From contig UBYA01000011.1 in assembly GCA_900469615.1 (NCBI GenBank), positions 372,001 to 436,000 on the forward strand: a stretch of 64,000 nt of DNA, read 5' to 3'. The stretch's first letter is position 1, and each line of letters begins with the position of its first letter. The position numbers were made by a program, and so were the translations under genes. Under the pieces are notes generated by a model. It did not search any database. It saw only the letters and a program-made list of their open reading frames with translations, and was not told the origin of the DNA. Below, in pieces: positions 19,088 to 29,297 of the stretch. The stretch is from Hyphomicrobiales bacterium (GTDB taxonomy: Bacteria > Pseudomonadota > Alphaproteobacteria > Rhizobiales > Rhizobiaceae).

Positions 19088-19951
19088 TTACTTCATCCTC
19101 CCGGCAAAGCCGCGCGGGAAAACGCAGATGATGGCGATGACGGCCAGATAGAAGAAGAATTCCCCATATTCCGGCATGAGGTAACGGCCCGTCGTGTCGA
19201 TGCAGCCAAGGATGAGGCAGGCGAGCAGCGCGCCCGAGATCGAGCCGGCACCGCCGACGGAGACCACGACCAGAAAAGTCACCATGTAGCGCAGGGCATA
19301 ATAGGGTTCGACCGGCAGGAGCTCGGCACCCACGACGCCGCCAAAGGCGGCAAGCCCGACCGCGACGGCAAAGCTGACCGCATAGACGATTTCCGTCCGC
19401 ACGCCGAGGGCCGCCGCCATCGCGGCATTGTCGACCGAGGCGCGCAGCTTCACGCCGAAGGACGTCTTCTCGATGGTGTACCATAGTGCAAGAGCGACGA
19501 TGAGGCCGCAGACGATCGCAAAGATGCGATGGATGCCGAGGGTGCGAAAGCCGAGATCGACGGAGCCTTGCAGGCTCCCCGGCAAGGGTATGGTCTTCAA
19601 GGTCGGGCCGAAGACGTAATTGGCAATGCCGATGATGCAGAAGGTGATGCCGATCGTCATCAGCACCTGCGTCAGTTCCGGCGCTCCATAGATGCGCCGA
19701 TAAAGCAACCGCTCGATCGGAATGGAGATGACGACGGTGCCGACCACGGCCAGCAATACCGCCGCGGCATAGCCAAGACCAAGATCGTGCGCGGCATAGG
19801 AGGCGATATAGCCGCCGATCATGGCGAAGGCGCCGTGGGCGAGGTTGACGACGCGCATCAGCCCCATGGTGACGGAAAGCCCGATGGAGATGACGAACAG
19901 CACCATGCCGTAAGCGAGGGCATCGACTGCTATGCTGAGCACGGTTTGCAT
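19088..19951 (-). CDS. pcaN: Branched-chain-type ABC transporter permease 1 (LivH-like), protocatechuate uptake
   Basis: Inner-membrane permease of 287 aa with about eight hydrophobic segments. Family signatures are GLMRVVNLAHGAFAMIGGYI in the N-terminal part and VVSVGGAGSISGALLACLIL near the C-terminus. The start at 19951 lacks a strong Shine-Dalgarno sequence, but no better in-frame start precedes the first helix. A 92-bp gap with a stable hairpin separates it from the binding-protein gene, as in many LIV operons where the binding protein is made in excess. Confidence 0.82.
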   Translation of the reverse strand: MQTVLSIAVDALAYGMVLFVISIGLSVTMGLMRVVNLAHGAFAMIGGYIASYAAHDLGLGYAAAVLLAVVGTVVISIPIERLLYRRIYGAPELTQVLMTIGITFCIIGIANYVFGPTLKTIPLPGSLQGSVDLGFRTLGIHRIFAIVCGLIVALALWYTIEKTSFGVKLRASVDNAAMAAALGVRTEIVYAVSFAVAVGLAAFGGVVGAELLPVEPYYALRYMVTFLVVVSVGGAGSISGALLACLILGCIDTTGRYLMPEYGEFFFYLAVIAIICVFPRGFAGRMK

Positions 19952-19995
19952 TGATATCGCTGGTCCGGTTGTTGTGGCGCGGCCGCTGTCGTCAA

Positions 19996-20025
19996 ACCTC
20001 CGAACGGAAGTTCCCGTCCGGAGGT
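19996..20025 (-). other. Intercistronic stem-loop between pcaM and pcaN
   Basis: Perfect 7-bp outer stem (ACCTCCG at 19996-20002, CGGAGGT at 20019-20025) with an additional inner ACGG/CCGT pairing. It has no T-run, so it is more likely an mRNA-stabilising or attenuating hairpin 3' of the binding-protein cistron than a full terminator. This is inference from position. Confidence 0.55.
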
Positions 20026-20043
20026 GCAGGGTTCAGGAGCGCC

Positions 20044-21216
20044 TCATTTCGCGGCGGCAAGACCGGGATCGCCCTGCTTCTCGAAGGTCTGGACTTCCTT
20101 GTTGTAGTATTTGCCGTCGGCGCCCTTGGCGACCTCGCGCAGGTAGATGTTCTGCGTGATATGCCGGCTTTCCGGATCGATGGTGACGGGACCGCGCGGG
20201 CTGACCCATGAAAGACCCTTCACGGCATCAACCGCCTTCTGGGCATCCTGCTTGCCGCCGGTCGCCTCGATCATCTTGTAGATGACATGCATGCCGTCGA
20301 AGGCGCCGACGGCCGGGAAGGTCAGCTCGGCCGGATTGCCGATCGCCTTGTCCGCGGCGGCGACGAACGCCTTGTTTTCGGGCGAGTCATGCGACACGGC
20401 ATAGTGGAAGGTCGTCTGCATGCCGATGGCGGCGTCGCCGAGCGCGGGCAGATCGGATTCCTGCGTCAGGTCGCCCGGAGCGAAGAGTTTGATGCCGGCT
20501 GCCTTCAGGCCGTTTTCATTATAGGCCTTGACGAAACCGAGCGTCGTCGGACCGGACGGCAGGAAGGCAAAGACGCCCTGCGCGCCGGAATCCTTGACGC
20601 GCTGCATGATCGGGCTGAAGTCGTTTGTCGACAGCGGCATGCGGATCGTCTGGACCACCTCGCCGCCCTGCTTCTCGAACCCGGCCTTGAAGGCATTTTC
20701 GGCATCGACGCCCGGGCCGTAGTCGCTGACGACCGAGATGACCTTCTTGACGCCGGCGTCATAGGCGACCTTGGCGATCGGCGTCGAGGTCTGCCAGGTC
20801 GTGAAGGAGGTGCGCACCACAAGCGGGCTCTTGGTGACGATCGCCGAGGTCGCGGCGTTGAAGATCACCATCGGCACGTTGGCCTGCTTGAGGATCGGCG
20901 TCACGGCCATCGCATCCGGCGTGAAATAGAAGCCGGCGAGATACTGGACATGCTCCTTGACGACGAGCTCTTGCGCCAGCGCCTTCGACTGGGCGGGATC
21001 GGCCTGCGGCACGTCACGGTAGATCACCTCCACCTCGTCATTGCCGACCTTCTTGCCGTTCAATGCCATATAGGCGTCGATACCGGCCTTGAAATTCTTG
21101 CCCTGCAGCGCGAACGGGCCGGAGAACGGACCGATGACCCCGACCTTGATGGTATCGGCATAGGCTCCGCCGCCAAGAGCAACGGCCGCAAGGGCGGCCA
21201 ATAAAAACCGTTTCAT
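20044..21216 (-). CDS. pcaM: ABC transporter substrate-binding protein, protocatechuate type
   Basis: Periplasmic binding protein of 390 aa in the LivK/Peripla_BP_6 family. It has a clear signal peptide (MKRFLLAALAAVALGGGAYA, cleavage near residue 20) followed by DTIKVGVIGPFSGPFALQG. GGGAGGAG lies 4 nt before the ATG. It is the first gene of the transporter operon and has its own promoter region (21217-21360) carrying a PcaQ-like box. The same arrangement of binding protein, two permeases and two ATPases next to pca genes corresponds to the PcaQ-regulated protocatechuate transporter of S. meliloti. A role for related aromatic acids cannot be excluded. Confidence 0.82.
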   Translation of the reverse strand: MKRFLLAALAAVALGGGAYADTIKVGVIGPFSGPFALQGKNFKAGIDAYMALNGKKVGNDEVEVIYRDVPQADPAQSKALAQELVVKEHVQYLAGFYFTPDAMAVTPILKQANVPMVIFNAATSAIVTKSPLVVRTSFTTWQTSTPIAKVAYDAGVKKVISVVSDYGPGVDAENAFKAGFEKQGGEVVQTIRMPLSTNDFSPIMQRVKDSGAQGVFAFLPSGPTTLGFVKAYNENGLKAAGIKLFAPGDLTQESDLPALGDAAIGMQTTFHYAVSHDSPENKAFVAAADKAIGNPAELTFPAVGAFDGMHVIYKMIEATGGKQDAQKAVDAVKGLSWVSPRGPVTIDPESRHITQNIYLREVAKGADGKYYNKEVQTFEKQGDPGLAAAK

Positions 21217-21321
21217 TTTTCTCCTCCCGGCAGCCGTGGTTCGAGCCGCCTCTGATCGTCTAAATCCTGATCATCGCCAATTTCTCATAGGAAATGGTGA
21301 TGTAAAATGAAATAAAGCATT

Positions 21322-21349
21322 CTATTCATACATATCTGGTTATGAATAG
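21322..21349 (-). promoter_or_regulatory. Candidate PcaQ-binding site upstream of pcaM
   Basis: The core at 21328-21343 reads ATACAT-N4-GGTTAT, close to the site in front of pcaQ/pcaD, with which it shares TGGTTATGAAT in the same orientation relative to the controlled operon. It lies inside a perfect 9-bp inverted repeat (CTATTCATA at 21322-21330, TATGAATAG at 21341-21349). The centre is about 119 bp upstream of the pcaM start codon. The PcaQ consensus I remember is ATAACC-N4-GGTTAA; the left half here is degenerate. Confidence 0.6.
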
Positions 21350-21360
21350 CGAATAATATG

Positions 21361-22413
21361 CTAGTCGGCCATCGTTCCCAGGCGCTTGATCGCGCCGATC
21401 AATTGCAGCGCATGGCGCAGCGATGCCGCCGTCGCCACCACCATAGGCGGCAACAGCAGCCATTCCAATGTCCAGGCCGCGCCCGAGCGTTCCTGCTCAT
21501 GCACGAGCGAGTGATGAATGCCTGAAAGCTGCACGGCATTGAAGCGCGCAAGAGCGACCAGCGTTTCGGCTGCAACCGGATTCTGCTTGTGCGGCATGGC
21601 CGAGGAGCCGCCGCCGCCGGCAAGCTCGATCTCGTCGCCCGCCTGCGCCAGAAGCGCGACATCCTGGCCGACCTTGCCGAGGCTGCCCGAGATCATGGAG
21701 AGCAATCCGGCCAGCTCGGCAATGCGCGCTCTCTGGCTTTGCCATTGAGGCTCATCCGTCAGGCCGAGCGCCTGCGCCAGCGAGGCCCTGATTTCAGCCG
21801 CTTTCGGCCCGATCTTTTCCAGCGTGCCTGCCGCCCCGCCGAATTGCAGCGGAAAGGTCTCCTGCGTCAGCCGATCCCGATATTGATCGAGCGGATGGCG
21901 CCAGGCCCGCAACCGATCGGATACGGTGATGGCGATCGCGGCCTGCATCCGCGTACGGCCCATGAGCCTGTTCGACCCGAAACGCTCGTCCAGCCTGGCC
22001 AGTGCGGCAGAGACGGCGAAGAGACGGCCGCTCAGGATAAAGGCAACGGCCTTCAGGCGCATCATCAGGCTGGTGTCGATCAGGTCCTGGCTGGTGGTGC
22101 CGAAATGGACGTGGCTGCCGGCAGCCTCGCCAACCGCGCTGCGCAATTGCCGGACAAGATCCGGCACGACGACGCCATCCGACGCCGTCGCGGCCTTAAG
22201 GCTCTGCACATCGGGCTCGAAACCCGCGCAGACGCCCACGATATGCGCAGCCGCGGCCGGCGGGATCAAACCATGCTGCGCCTCGACCTCGGCAAGGGCC
22301 GCCTCGAAGGTGAGCATGGCTCGAATATCGGCCTTGGCGGAAAAATACTCCGCGATCTCCTCGTCGCCGAGGAGACCGGACAGAAAGGGATGGTCGAAGG
22401 GAGAAACGCTCAT
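21361..22413 (-). CDS. pcaB: 3-carboxy-cis,cis-muconate cycloisomerase
   Basis: Converts beta-carboxy-cis,cis-muconate to gamma-carboxymuconolactone in the protocatechuate branch of the beta-ketoadipate pathway. The 350-aa protein belongs to the fumarase/aspartase superfamily. The signature GGGGSSAMPHKQNPV is at residues 267-281 and HFGTTSQDLIDT near 103-114. It is shorter at the C-terminus than the ~450-aa Pseudomonas type, as is usual in rhizobia. It starts 3 bp after the pcaG stop and is the last gene of pcaDCHGB. Confidence 0.93.
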   Translation of the reverse strand: MSVSPFDHPFLSGLLGDEEIAEYFSAKADIRAMLTFEAALAEVEAQHGLIPPAAAAHIVGVCAGFEPDVQSLKAATASDGVVVPDLVRQLRSAVGEAAGSHVHFGTTSQDLIDTSLMMRLKAVAFILSGRLFAVSAALARLDERFGSNRLMGRTRMQAAIAITVSDRLRAWRHPLDQYRDRLTQETFPLQFGGAAGTLEKIGPKAAEIRASLAQALGLTDEPQWQSQRARIAELAGLLSMISGSLGKVGQDVALLAQAGDEIELAGGGGSSAMPHKQNPVAAETLVALARFNAVQLSGIHHSLVHEQERSGAAWTLEWLLLPPMVVATAASLRHALQLIGAIKRLGTMAD

Positions 22414-22416
22414 GGC

Positions 22417-23031
22417 CTATATATCGAGGAAAACCGTCTCTTTGTCGCCCTGCAAATGGATATCGAACGTGTAGACGGAGCCTTCTTTCGTGGCGACGAG
22501 CGTTGCGAGGCGATCCCTGTGCTCGATGCGCGCCAGCAAGGGGTCTTCGGCGTTGGCGGCCGCCTCCTCCGGAAAATACAGGCGTGTGTGCAAGCCGATA
22601 TTGATGCCGCGCGCCACGATCCAGAAGGTGATGTGCGGCGCCATCTTGCGGCCGTCCTTGAAGGGAACGCGGCCGGGCTTGATGGTCTCGAAGCGAAAGA
22701 CGCCGTCCGTGGAACTGGTCGGGCAACGCCCCCAGCCGGTAAAGTTCGGATCGGCCGTGCCGCGCAGCTCCGAGGGGCTGTTATAAAGGCCGGCACTGTC
22801 GGCCTGCCAGATTTCGAGGACGGCGTCCTTGACAGGCGCGCCGGCGCCGTCAAGCACCCTGCCCGTCACCGTGATGCGCTCGCCGAGCGTCTTGTCGTTG
22901 ACCATGACGGAGCCGAGATCGGTTTCGTAGACGCCGCCGATCTCGCTGTAGTTCGGCGTGAGGCCGATGTGGACGTAAGGGCCGGCCGTCTGCGACGGCG
23001 TTTCCTTCAGGTAGCCGAGTTCCTGTACCAT
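22417..23031 (-). CDS. pcaG: Protocatechuate 3,4-dioxygenase alpha subunit
   Basis: Structural partner of the ring-cleaving intradiol dioxygenase, 204 aa, forming the alpha-beta unit with PcaH. The intradiol fold is recognisable (TAGPYVHIGL, GRVLDGAGAPVKDAVLEIWQ, PHITFWIVARGIN). As expected for the alpha subunit, it lacks the full set of iron ligands. The ATG at 23031 shares one base with the pcaH stop (TGATG) and has GGAGG 7 nt upstream; the preceding TTG codon is not needed. Confidence 0.94.
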   Translation of the reverse strand: MVQELGYLKETPSQTAGPYVHIGLTPNYSEIGGVYETDLGSVMVNDKTLGERITVTGRVLDGAGAPVKDAVLEIWQADSAGLYNSPSELRGTADPNFTGWGRCPTSSTDGVFRFETIKPGRVPFKDGRKMAPHITFWIVARGINIGLHTRLYFPEEAAANAEDPLLARIEHRDRLATLVATKEGSVYTFDIHLQGDKETVFLDI

Positions 23032-23780
23032 CAATTACCCTCCAGCCGGTTCTCGAACAGGGTCGAACGGCGACCGCGCAGCACGATATCGAATTTATAG
23101 GCGCGCGCGTCCATCGGAATCGTATTGCCCCAGTCGAGCGGCGCAATCAGCTGTTCGATCGCCTGTTTGTCGGGGATCGTCCCGACGATCGGACATTTCC
23201 AGATCATCGGGTCGCCCTCGAAATACATCTGCGTGATCAGCCGCTGCGCAAAGCCATGACCGAAGACGGAGAAATGAATATGCGCGGGCCGCCAGTCGTT
23301 GACGCCGTTCGGCCAGGGGTAGGCGCCGGGCCGGATGGTGCGGAACGCATAATACCCTTCGTCGTCGGTGATCGCGCGGCCGCAGCCGCCGAAATTCGGG
23401 TCGATGGCGGCGAGATAGGTTTCCTTCTTGTGGCGATAGCGCCCGCCGGCATTGGCCTGCCAGAATTCGAGCAGCACGCCCGGCACCGGCCGGCCGCGCT
23501 CGTCGAGCACGCGGCCATGCACGATGATGCGCTCGCCGATGGCGCTTTCGCCCGGCCTGGCGAAATTATGAATGAGGTCGTTATCGAGCTCGTTCAGCAT
23601 GGAATGGCCGAAGACCGGGCCGGTGATCTCCGAAATGGTTCCATCCAGCGACAGGAGCGCGCGTTGCGGCGAACGCAATACCGATGTCTTGTAGCCGGGC
23701 GAAAAGGCCGGCGGATGCCAGGCGCGATCCCTGGCGAAAAAGGCGCCCGTCTCGGGCTTGCTGTTGCGTCTGTCCGACAT
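23031..23780 (-). CDS. pcaH: Protocatechuate 3,4-dioxygenase beta subunit
   Basis: Catalytic subunit (249 aa) that cleaves protocatechuate between the two hydroxyls, using non-haem Fe(III), to 3-carboxy-cis,cis-muconate. By comparison with the Pseudomonas enzyme the iron ligands are Y115 (GGRYRHKK), Y154 (PGAYPW), H167 and H169 (RPAHIHF). All four are present, so the enzyme should be active. GAGG precedes the ATG. It lies 12 bp downstream of pcaC and overlaps pcaG by one base. Confidence 0.95.
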   Translation of the reverse strand: MSDRRNSKPETGAFFARDRAWHPPAFSPGYKTSVLRSPQRALLSLDGTISEITGPVFGHSMLNELDNDLIHNFARPGESAIGERIIVHGRVLDERGRPVPGVLLEFWQANAGGRYRHKKETYLAAIDPNFGGCGRAITDDEGYYAFRTIRPGAYPWPNGVNDWRPAHIHFSVFGHGFAQRLITQMYFEGDPMIWKCPIVGTIPDKQAIEQLIAPLDWGNTIPMDARAYKFDIVLRGRRSTLFENRLEGN

Positions 23781-23792
23781 GTCTGCCTCGCT

Positions 23793-24197
23793 TCATGCCG
23801 CCTTTTCGGCGTCCATCTGTTCAAAAACCTGCTTGGCGATCTTGATCGCGTGATTGGCGGCCGGCACGCCGGCATAGATCGCCACATGCAGAAGCGCCTC
23901 GCAGATGTCATCGCGCGTCGCGCCGGTATTGCGCGTGGCGCGCACATGCATCGCCACCTCGTCGTCCTGGCCGAGCGCCGCAAGCAACGCAATCGTCACA
24001 ATGGAGCGCTCGCGCCGGCTCAGCGTCGGGCGCGACCAGACATGCCCCCAGGCCGCCTCGGTAATCAGCTGCTGAAACGGTTGATCGAACGCCGTCACTG
24101 CCTGCTGGGCACGATCGACATGGCTGTCGCCGAGAACGGCGCGCCGCGTCGCCATGCCCTGCAGATAGCGCTCGGATGGCGCGGTGGGATCGTTCAT
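23793..24197 (-). CDS. pcaC: 4-carboxymuconolactone decarboxylase
   Basis: Decarboxylates gamma-carboxymuconolactone to beta-ketoadipate enol-lactone. The 134-aa protein has the all-helical AhpD/CMD fold, with RRERSIVTIALLAALGQDDEVAMHVRA and a conserved GVPAANHAI near the C-terminus. The start at 24197 overlaps the pcaD stop as ATGA, with GGAGA further upstream; the longer open frame lies in pcaD. In rhizobia PcaC and PcaD are separate proteins, as here, not the fused PcaL of some actinobacteria. Confidence 0.93.
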   Translation of the reverse strand: MNDPTAPSERYLQGMATRRAVLGDSHVDRAQQAVTAFDQPFQQLITEAAWGHVWSRPTLSRRERSIVTIALLAALGQDDEVAMHVRATRNTGATRDDICEALLHVAIYAGVPAANHAIKIAKQVFEQMDAEKAA

Positions 24198-25003
24198 GGG
24201 GCTTGTTCTCCACGCAAGACGACGTCGACGAAGGCACGGATGACTTCGGTCAACGCCTCGGGTTGTTCGACGCACGGTATATGGCCGGCGTCCTTGATCA
24301 CTTCATAGCGCGCATTCGGAATGAGCTTTGCCGTCGAGAGCACCAGTTCCGGCGGGGTGGAGCCGTCCTGATCACCGACGACGCACAGGGTGGGGACCGC
24401 GATCCCGGCTGCGGCTTCTGTCAGATCGGCATCGCGCAGGGCGGCACAGGTGGCGGCGTAACCTGCCGCCGGCTGGCGGACCAGCATGTTGCAATAGCCC
24501 GCGAAGGCGATGTTTTCCGGGCGGCGAAAGGCCGGCGTGAACCAACGCTCCATGACCGCATCGACGATCGATTCGATGCCGTGCGCCTCGACCTGCGCGA
24601 TACGGGCATTCCAGCTGTCGGCCGTGCCGATCTTGTGGGCGGTGTCGCAGAGGATCAGCGCCCGCACCAGATCCGGGCGACGCTGATAGAGCGACTGAGC
24701 GATCAACCCGCCGACCGAGAGGCCGCAAATGACGGCGTCCTTGACCGAGAGAAAATCGAGCAGGCCGGCAAGGTCCGTGGCATGATCCTCGATGGAGTAA
24801 GGCATCTGGCCGAGATCGGAGAGGCCATGGCCGCGCTTGTCGTAGAGCACGATGGCGAAATCGCCGGCCAGGCGCACGATCACATCGCGCCAGATCCGGA
24901 AATCGGTGCCGAGTGAATTGGCAAAGACAAGAACCGGCTTGTCGGCGGGGCCGCCAATGATCTGATAGTGGATCGTGACGTCGTTGATACGGGCAAACTG
25001 CAC
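24194..25003 (-). CDS. pcaD: 3-oxoadipate enol-lactonase
   Basis: Hydrolyses beta-ketoadipate enol-lactone to beta-ketoadipate. It is an alpha/beta hydrolase of 269 aa with nucleophile S96 in CGLSVGG, an oxyanion region FANSLGTD and the catalytic His in DAGHIPCVEQPE. The start is a GTG at 25003, giving MQFARINDVTIHYQ, with GAGGAG 8 nt upstream. The open frame continues upstream through the promoter, which is read-through only. It is the first gene of the pcaDCHGB operon, divergent from pcaQ, which activates it in related bacteria. Confidence 0.93.
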   Translation of the reverse strand: MQFARINDVTIHYQIIGGPADKPVLVFANSLGTDFRIWRDVIVRLAGDFAIVLYDKRGHGLSDLGQMPYSIEDHATDLAGLLDFLSVKDAVICGLSVGGLIAQSLYQRRPDLVRALILCDTAHKIGTADSWNARIAQVEAHGIESIVDAVMERWFTPAFRRPENIAFAGYCNMLVRQPAAGYAATCAALRDADLTEAAAGIAVPTLCVVGDQDGSTPPELVLSTAKLIPNARYEVIKDAGHIPCVEQPEALTEVIRAFVDVVLRGEQAP

Positions 25004-25073
25004 TGGAAATCTCCTCGGGCGCGAGATTGAAACTATAATCTGGTTAGGTAAAATGATATTTCTTCGCTCAACG

Positions 25074-25089
25074 ATAACTCTTTGGTTAT
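25074..25089. promoter_or_regulatory. PcaQ-binding site in the pcaD-pcaQ intergenic region
   Basis: The sequence ATAACT-CTTT-GGTTAT is a near-perfect 16-bp dyad that matches the PcaQ site known from Sinorhizobium (ATAACC-N4-GGTTAA as I recall). Short outer arms CTCA/TGAG extend it. Its centre is about 78 bp from the pcaD start codon, suitable for activation, and its right edge is only 2 bp from the pcaQ ATG, which suggests autoregulation. Confidence 0.8.
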
Positions 25090-25091
25090 GA

Positions 25092-26024
25092 ATGAGCATG
25101 CTCGACGCGCGCATCAAATTCCGCCATCTGCAGACCTTTGTCGAGGTTGCACGCCAGAAAAGCGTGATCAAGGCGGCAGGTCTGCTCAATGTCAGCCAAC
25201 CCGCCGTAACGAAGACGATTCGCGAGCTGGAAGAGGCGCTTGGCGTTGCCGTCTTCGAACGTGACGGGCGCGGCATTCGCATTACCCGCTACGGGGAGGT
25301 CTTTCTCCGCCATGCCGGCGCCGCTCTGACGGCGCTCCGGCACGGACTCGATTCCGTTTCGCAGGAACGCTCCGGCGAAGCGCCGCCGATCCGCGTCGGG
25401 GCGCTGCCGACGGTTTCGACGCGAATCATGCCACGGGCGATGGAATTGTTTCTGCGAGAAGAGACCTGGAACCGCATCAAGATCGTCACCGGCGAAAATG
25501 CAGTGCTTCTGGAACAGCTGCGCGTCGGCGACCTCGATCTCGTCGTCGGCCGATTGGCAAGCCCCGACAAGATGACGGGCTTTTCCTTCGAACATCTCTA
25601 CTCCGAACAGGTCGTCTTCGCCGTCAGGGCCGAACATCCGCTGCTGTCCGGCACGCAATCGCTGTTTTCCGATCTCAGCCGCTATACGATCCTGATGCCG
25701 ACGCGCGGCTCGATCATCCGCCCCTTCGTCGAAAGCTTTCTGATCGCCAATGGCGCCGGCGGGTTGCCGAACCAGATCGAAACCGTTTCCGATTCCTTCG
25801 GCCGCGCCTTCGTGCGCTCCAGCGACGCCATCTGGATCATCTCGGCCGGCGTCGTCGCCGGCGATGTCGAGGACGGGCTGCTGGCGCTCCTGCCGATCGA
25901 CACCAGCGAAACGAAGGGACCGGTTGGATTGACCGTGCGGACGGACGCCGTTCCCAACCTGCCGCTCTCGATCCTGATGCAGACGATCCGGGAAGCGGCA
26001 GCCGAGGTTGCCAGAAAGCTTTAA
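25092..26024 (+). CDS. pcaQ: LysR-type activator of the pca operon
   Basis: LysR-type regulator of 310 aa. The N-terminal helix-turn-helix reads FVEVARQKSVIKAAGLLNVS and QPAVTKTIRELEEALG; the rest is the co-inducer-binding domain. PcaQ of Agrobacterium and Sinorhizobium responds to beta-carboxymuconate and related metabolites and activates pcaDCHGB and the protocatechuate transporter. Here it is divergent from pcaD with an 88-bp gap carrying one clear box. Two in-frame ATGs (25092, 25098) are possible and neither has a clear ribosome-binding site. Its stop codon lies within the start of a dispersed repeat. Confidence 0.93.
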   Translation: MSMLDARIKFRHLQTFVEVARQKSVIKAAGLLNVSQPAVTKTIRELEEALGVAVFERDGRGIRITRYGEVFLRHAGAALTALRHGLDSVSQERSGEAPPIRVGALPTVSTRIMPRAMELFLREETWNRIKIVTGENAVLLEQLRVGDLDLVVGRLASPDKMTGFSFEHLYSEQVVFAVRAEHPLLSGTQSLFSDLSRYTILMPTRGSIIRPFVESFLIANGAGGLPNQIETVSDSFGRAFVRSSDAIWIISAGVVAGDVEDGLLALLPIDTSETKGPVGLTVRTDAVPNLPLSILMQTIREAAAEVARKL

Positions 26025-26120
26025 AGCAATTCCAGGAAAAGTGCGCAGCGGTTTCTGTTCGGAATCCCCGTAAAACAAAGGGATGGAGCAGTTCGGCGAT
26101 TCCGTGAAACGCGAAACCGC
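26022..26120 (+). repeat. Dispersed rhizobial intergenic repeat, copy 1
   Basis: About 100 bp starting AGCAATTCCAGGAAAAGTGC, followed by GCGGTTT, a GGAAT segment, an AAAACAAAG run and GTTCGGCGATTCCGTGAAACGC. A second, inverted copy lies at 38356-38455. The two share the opening 21 bases and the order of the later blocks. I recall this element as frequent between genes in Rhizobium. It fills the gap between pcaQ and pobA. Confidence 0.75.
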
Positions 26121-26132
26121 CCCGCCACCCGC

Positions 26133-28305
<2,173 letters not shown>

Positions 28306-28389
28306 ACATAGCATTGCCTTCGGATGGATTGGAATTGTTGGCCAACCACCCGCCCTCGAACCACGAGGAAAGCCCCGAAGACGCGAAAG

Positions 28390-29145
28390 TTAAGGCAGCA
28401 CCAGCCGCAGTGCCTTTTGTGTCTCCTTCAGCAACGGCAGAAACCGCTCTGCCATGTCGGAAGCGGCGACGTAAGCCGCTGGTGCGCCGATATTGATCGC
28501 CGCCACGGTCTGGCCGCGATCGTTTTCGACTGGCACGGCAATCGAGCAGAGCCCGATCTCCAGCTCCTGGTCGATGACGGCGTAGCCCTGCCCCTTTACC
28601 CGACGGAATTCCGCCATCAGCGCCTCCGGATCGGTCCTCGTATTCGGCGTGTTCGCCTTGAGGTCAGTCCGCTCAAGCACCGAGCGCGCCTCGCTTTCCG
28701 GCAAGGCGGCCAGCAGGACGCGGCCCATGGAGGCACAGAAGGCCGGAAGGCGGCTGCCCGGGGTCAGATTGATCGACATCACCCGGCGCTGAGCGGCGCG
28801 GGCGATATAGACCACTTCCGTCCCGTCAAGCACGGAAGCAGACGCATTCTGCCCGGCGCGCTCGGCCAGCTGATCGAGATACGGCTGAATGATGATCGGC
28901 AACGGCGTCGCGGCAAGATAGGCATGGCCCAGCCGGAGGATCTTCGGCGTGAGCGTGAAGAACTTCCCGTCATAGACGGCATAGCCGAGCTCGGAGAGCG
29001 TCAGCAACGAACGTCGTACGGTGGCGCGGTCGAGCCCGGTGAGCTTCGACGCCTCGGCGATCGTCAGACGCTGACGCGTCTCGCCGAAGGCCTCGATAAC
29101 CTTCAATCCCTTGGCAAAGCCGCTGACGAAATCCGTTTCGCGCAT
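28390..29145 (-). CDS. pcaR: IclR-family regulator of pcaIJF
   Basis: IclR-type regulator of 251 aa. An N-terminal winged helix (LTIAEASKLTGLDRATVRRSLLTL) is followed by the effector-binding domain (NASASVLDGTEVVYIARA, GYAVIDQELEIGLCSIAVPV). PcaR proteins respond to beta-ketoadipate and control pcaIJ and pcaF. The gene is divergent from pcaI, and a large perfect inverted repeat lies between them. It converges with pobR, with an 84-bp gap. Confidence 0.9.
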   Translation of the reverse strand: MRETDFVSGFAKGLKVIEAFGETRQRLTIAEASKLTGLDRATVRRSLLTLSELGYAVYDGKFFTLTPKILRLGHAYLAATPLPIIIQPYLDQLAERAGQNASASVLDGTEVVYIARAAQRRVMSINLTPGSRLPAFCASMGRVLLAALPESEARSVLERTDLKANTPNTRTDPEALMAEFRRVKGQGYAVIDQELEIGLCSIAVPVENDRGQTVAAINIGAPAAYVAASDMAERFLPLLKETQKALRLVLP

Positions 29146-29165
29146 CTCAGATCCTCAATTCGACG

Positions 29166-29212
29166 TCATTTTGTGCGATATATGAACAAATGTCAAATAT
29201 CGCACAAAATGA
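29166..29212. promoter_or_regulatory. Candidate PcaR operator between pcaR and pcaI
   Basis: Two 16-bp arms, TCATTTTGTGCGATAT (29166-29181) and ATATCGCACAAAATGA (29197-29212), are exact reverse complements with a 15-bp spacer, so the half-sites are about three helical turns apart. The left arm begins 21 bp from the pcaR start codon; the right arm ends 86 bp before pcaI. IclR-type regulators often bind such paired palindromic boxes. Confidence 0.75.
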
Positions 29213-29297
29213 TTGCCGCCCGGCCTATGCTGATCTATTCGAAAGAAAGAGGACGGGTCGTCTCAATCCGCCCGCAACGGCAAACGGGAGAATCCGC

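Noticed and set aside
21589..23100. 503-codon plus-strand frame
   Set aside because: Antisense to pcaB and pcaG, which have clear catalytic motifs.
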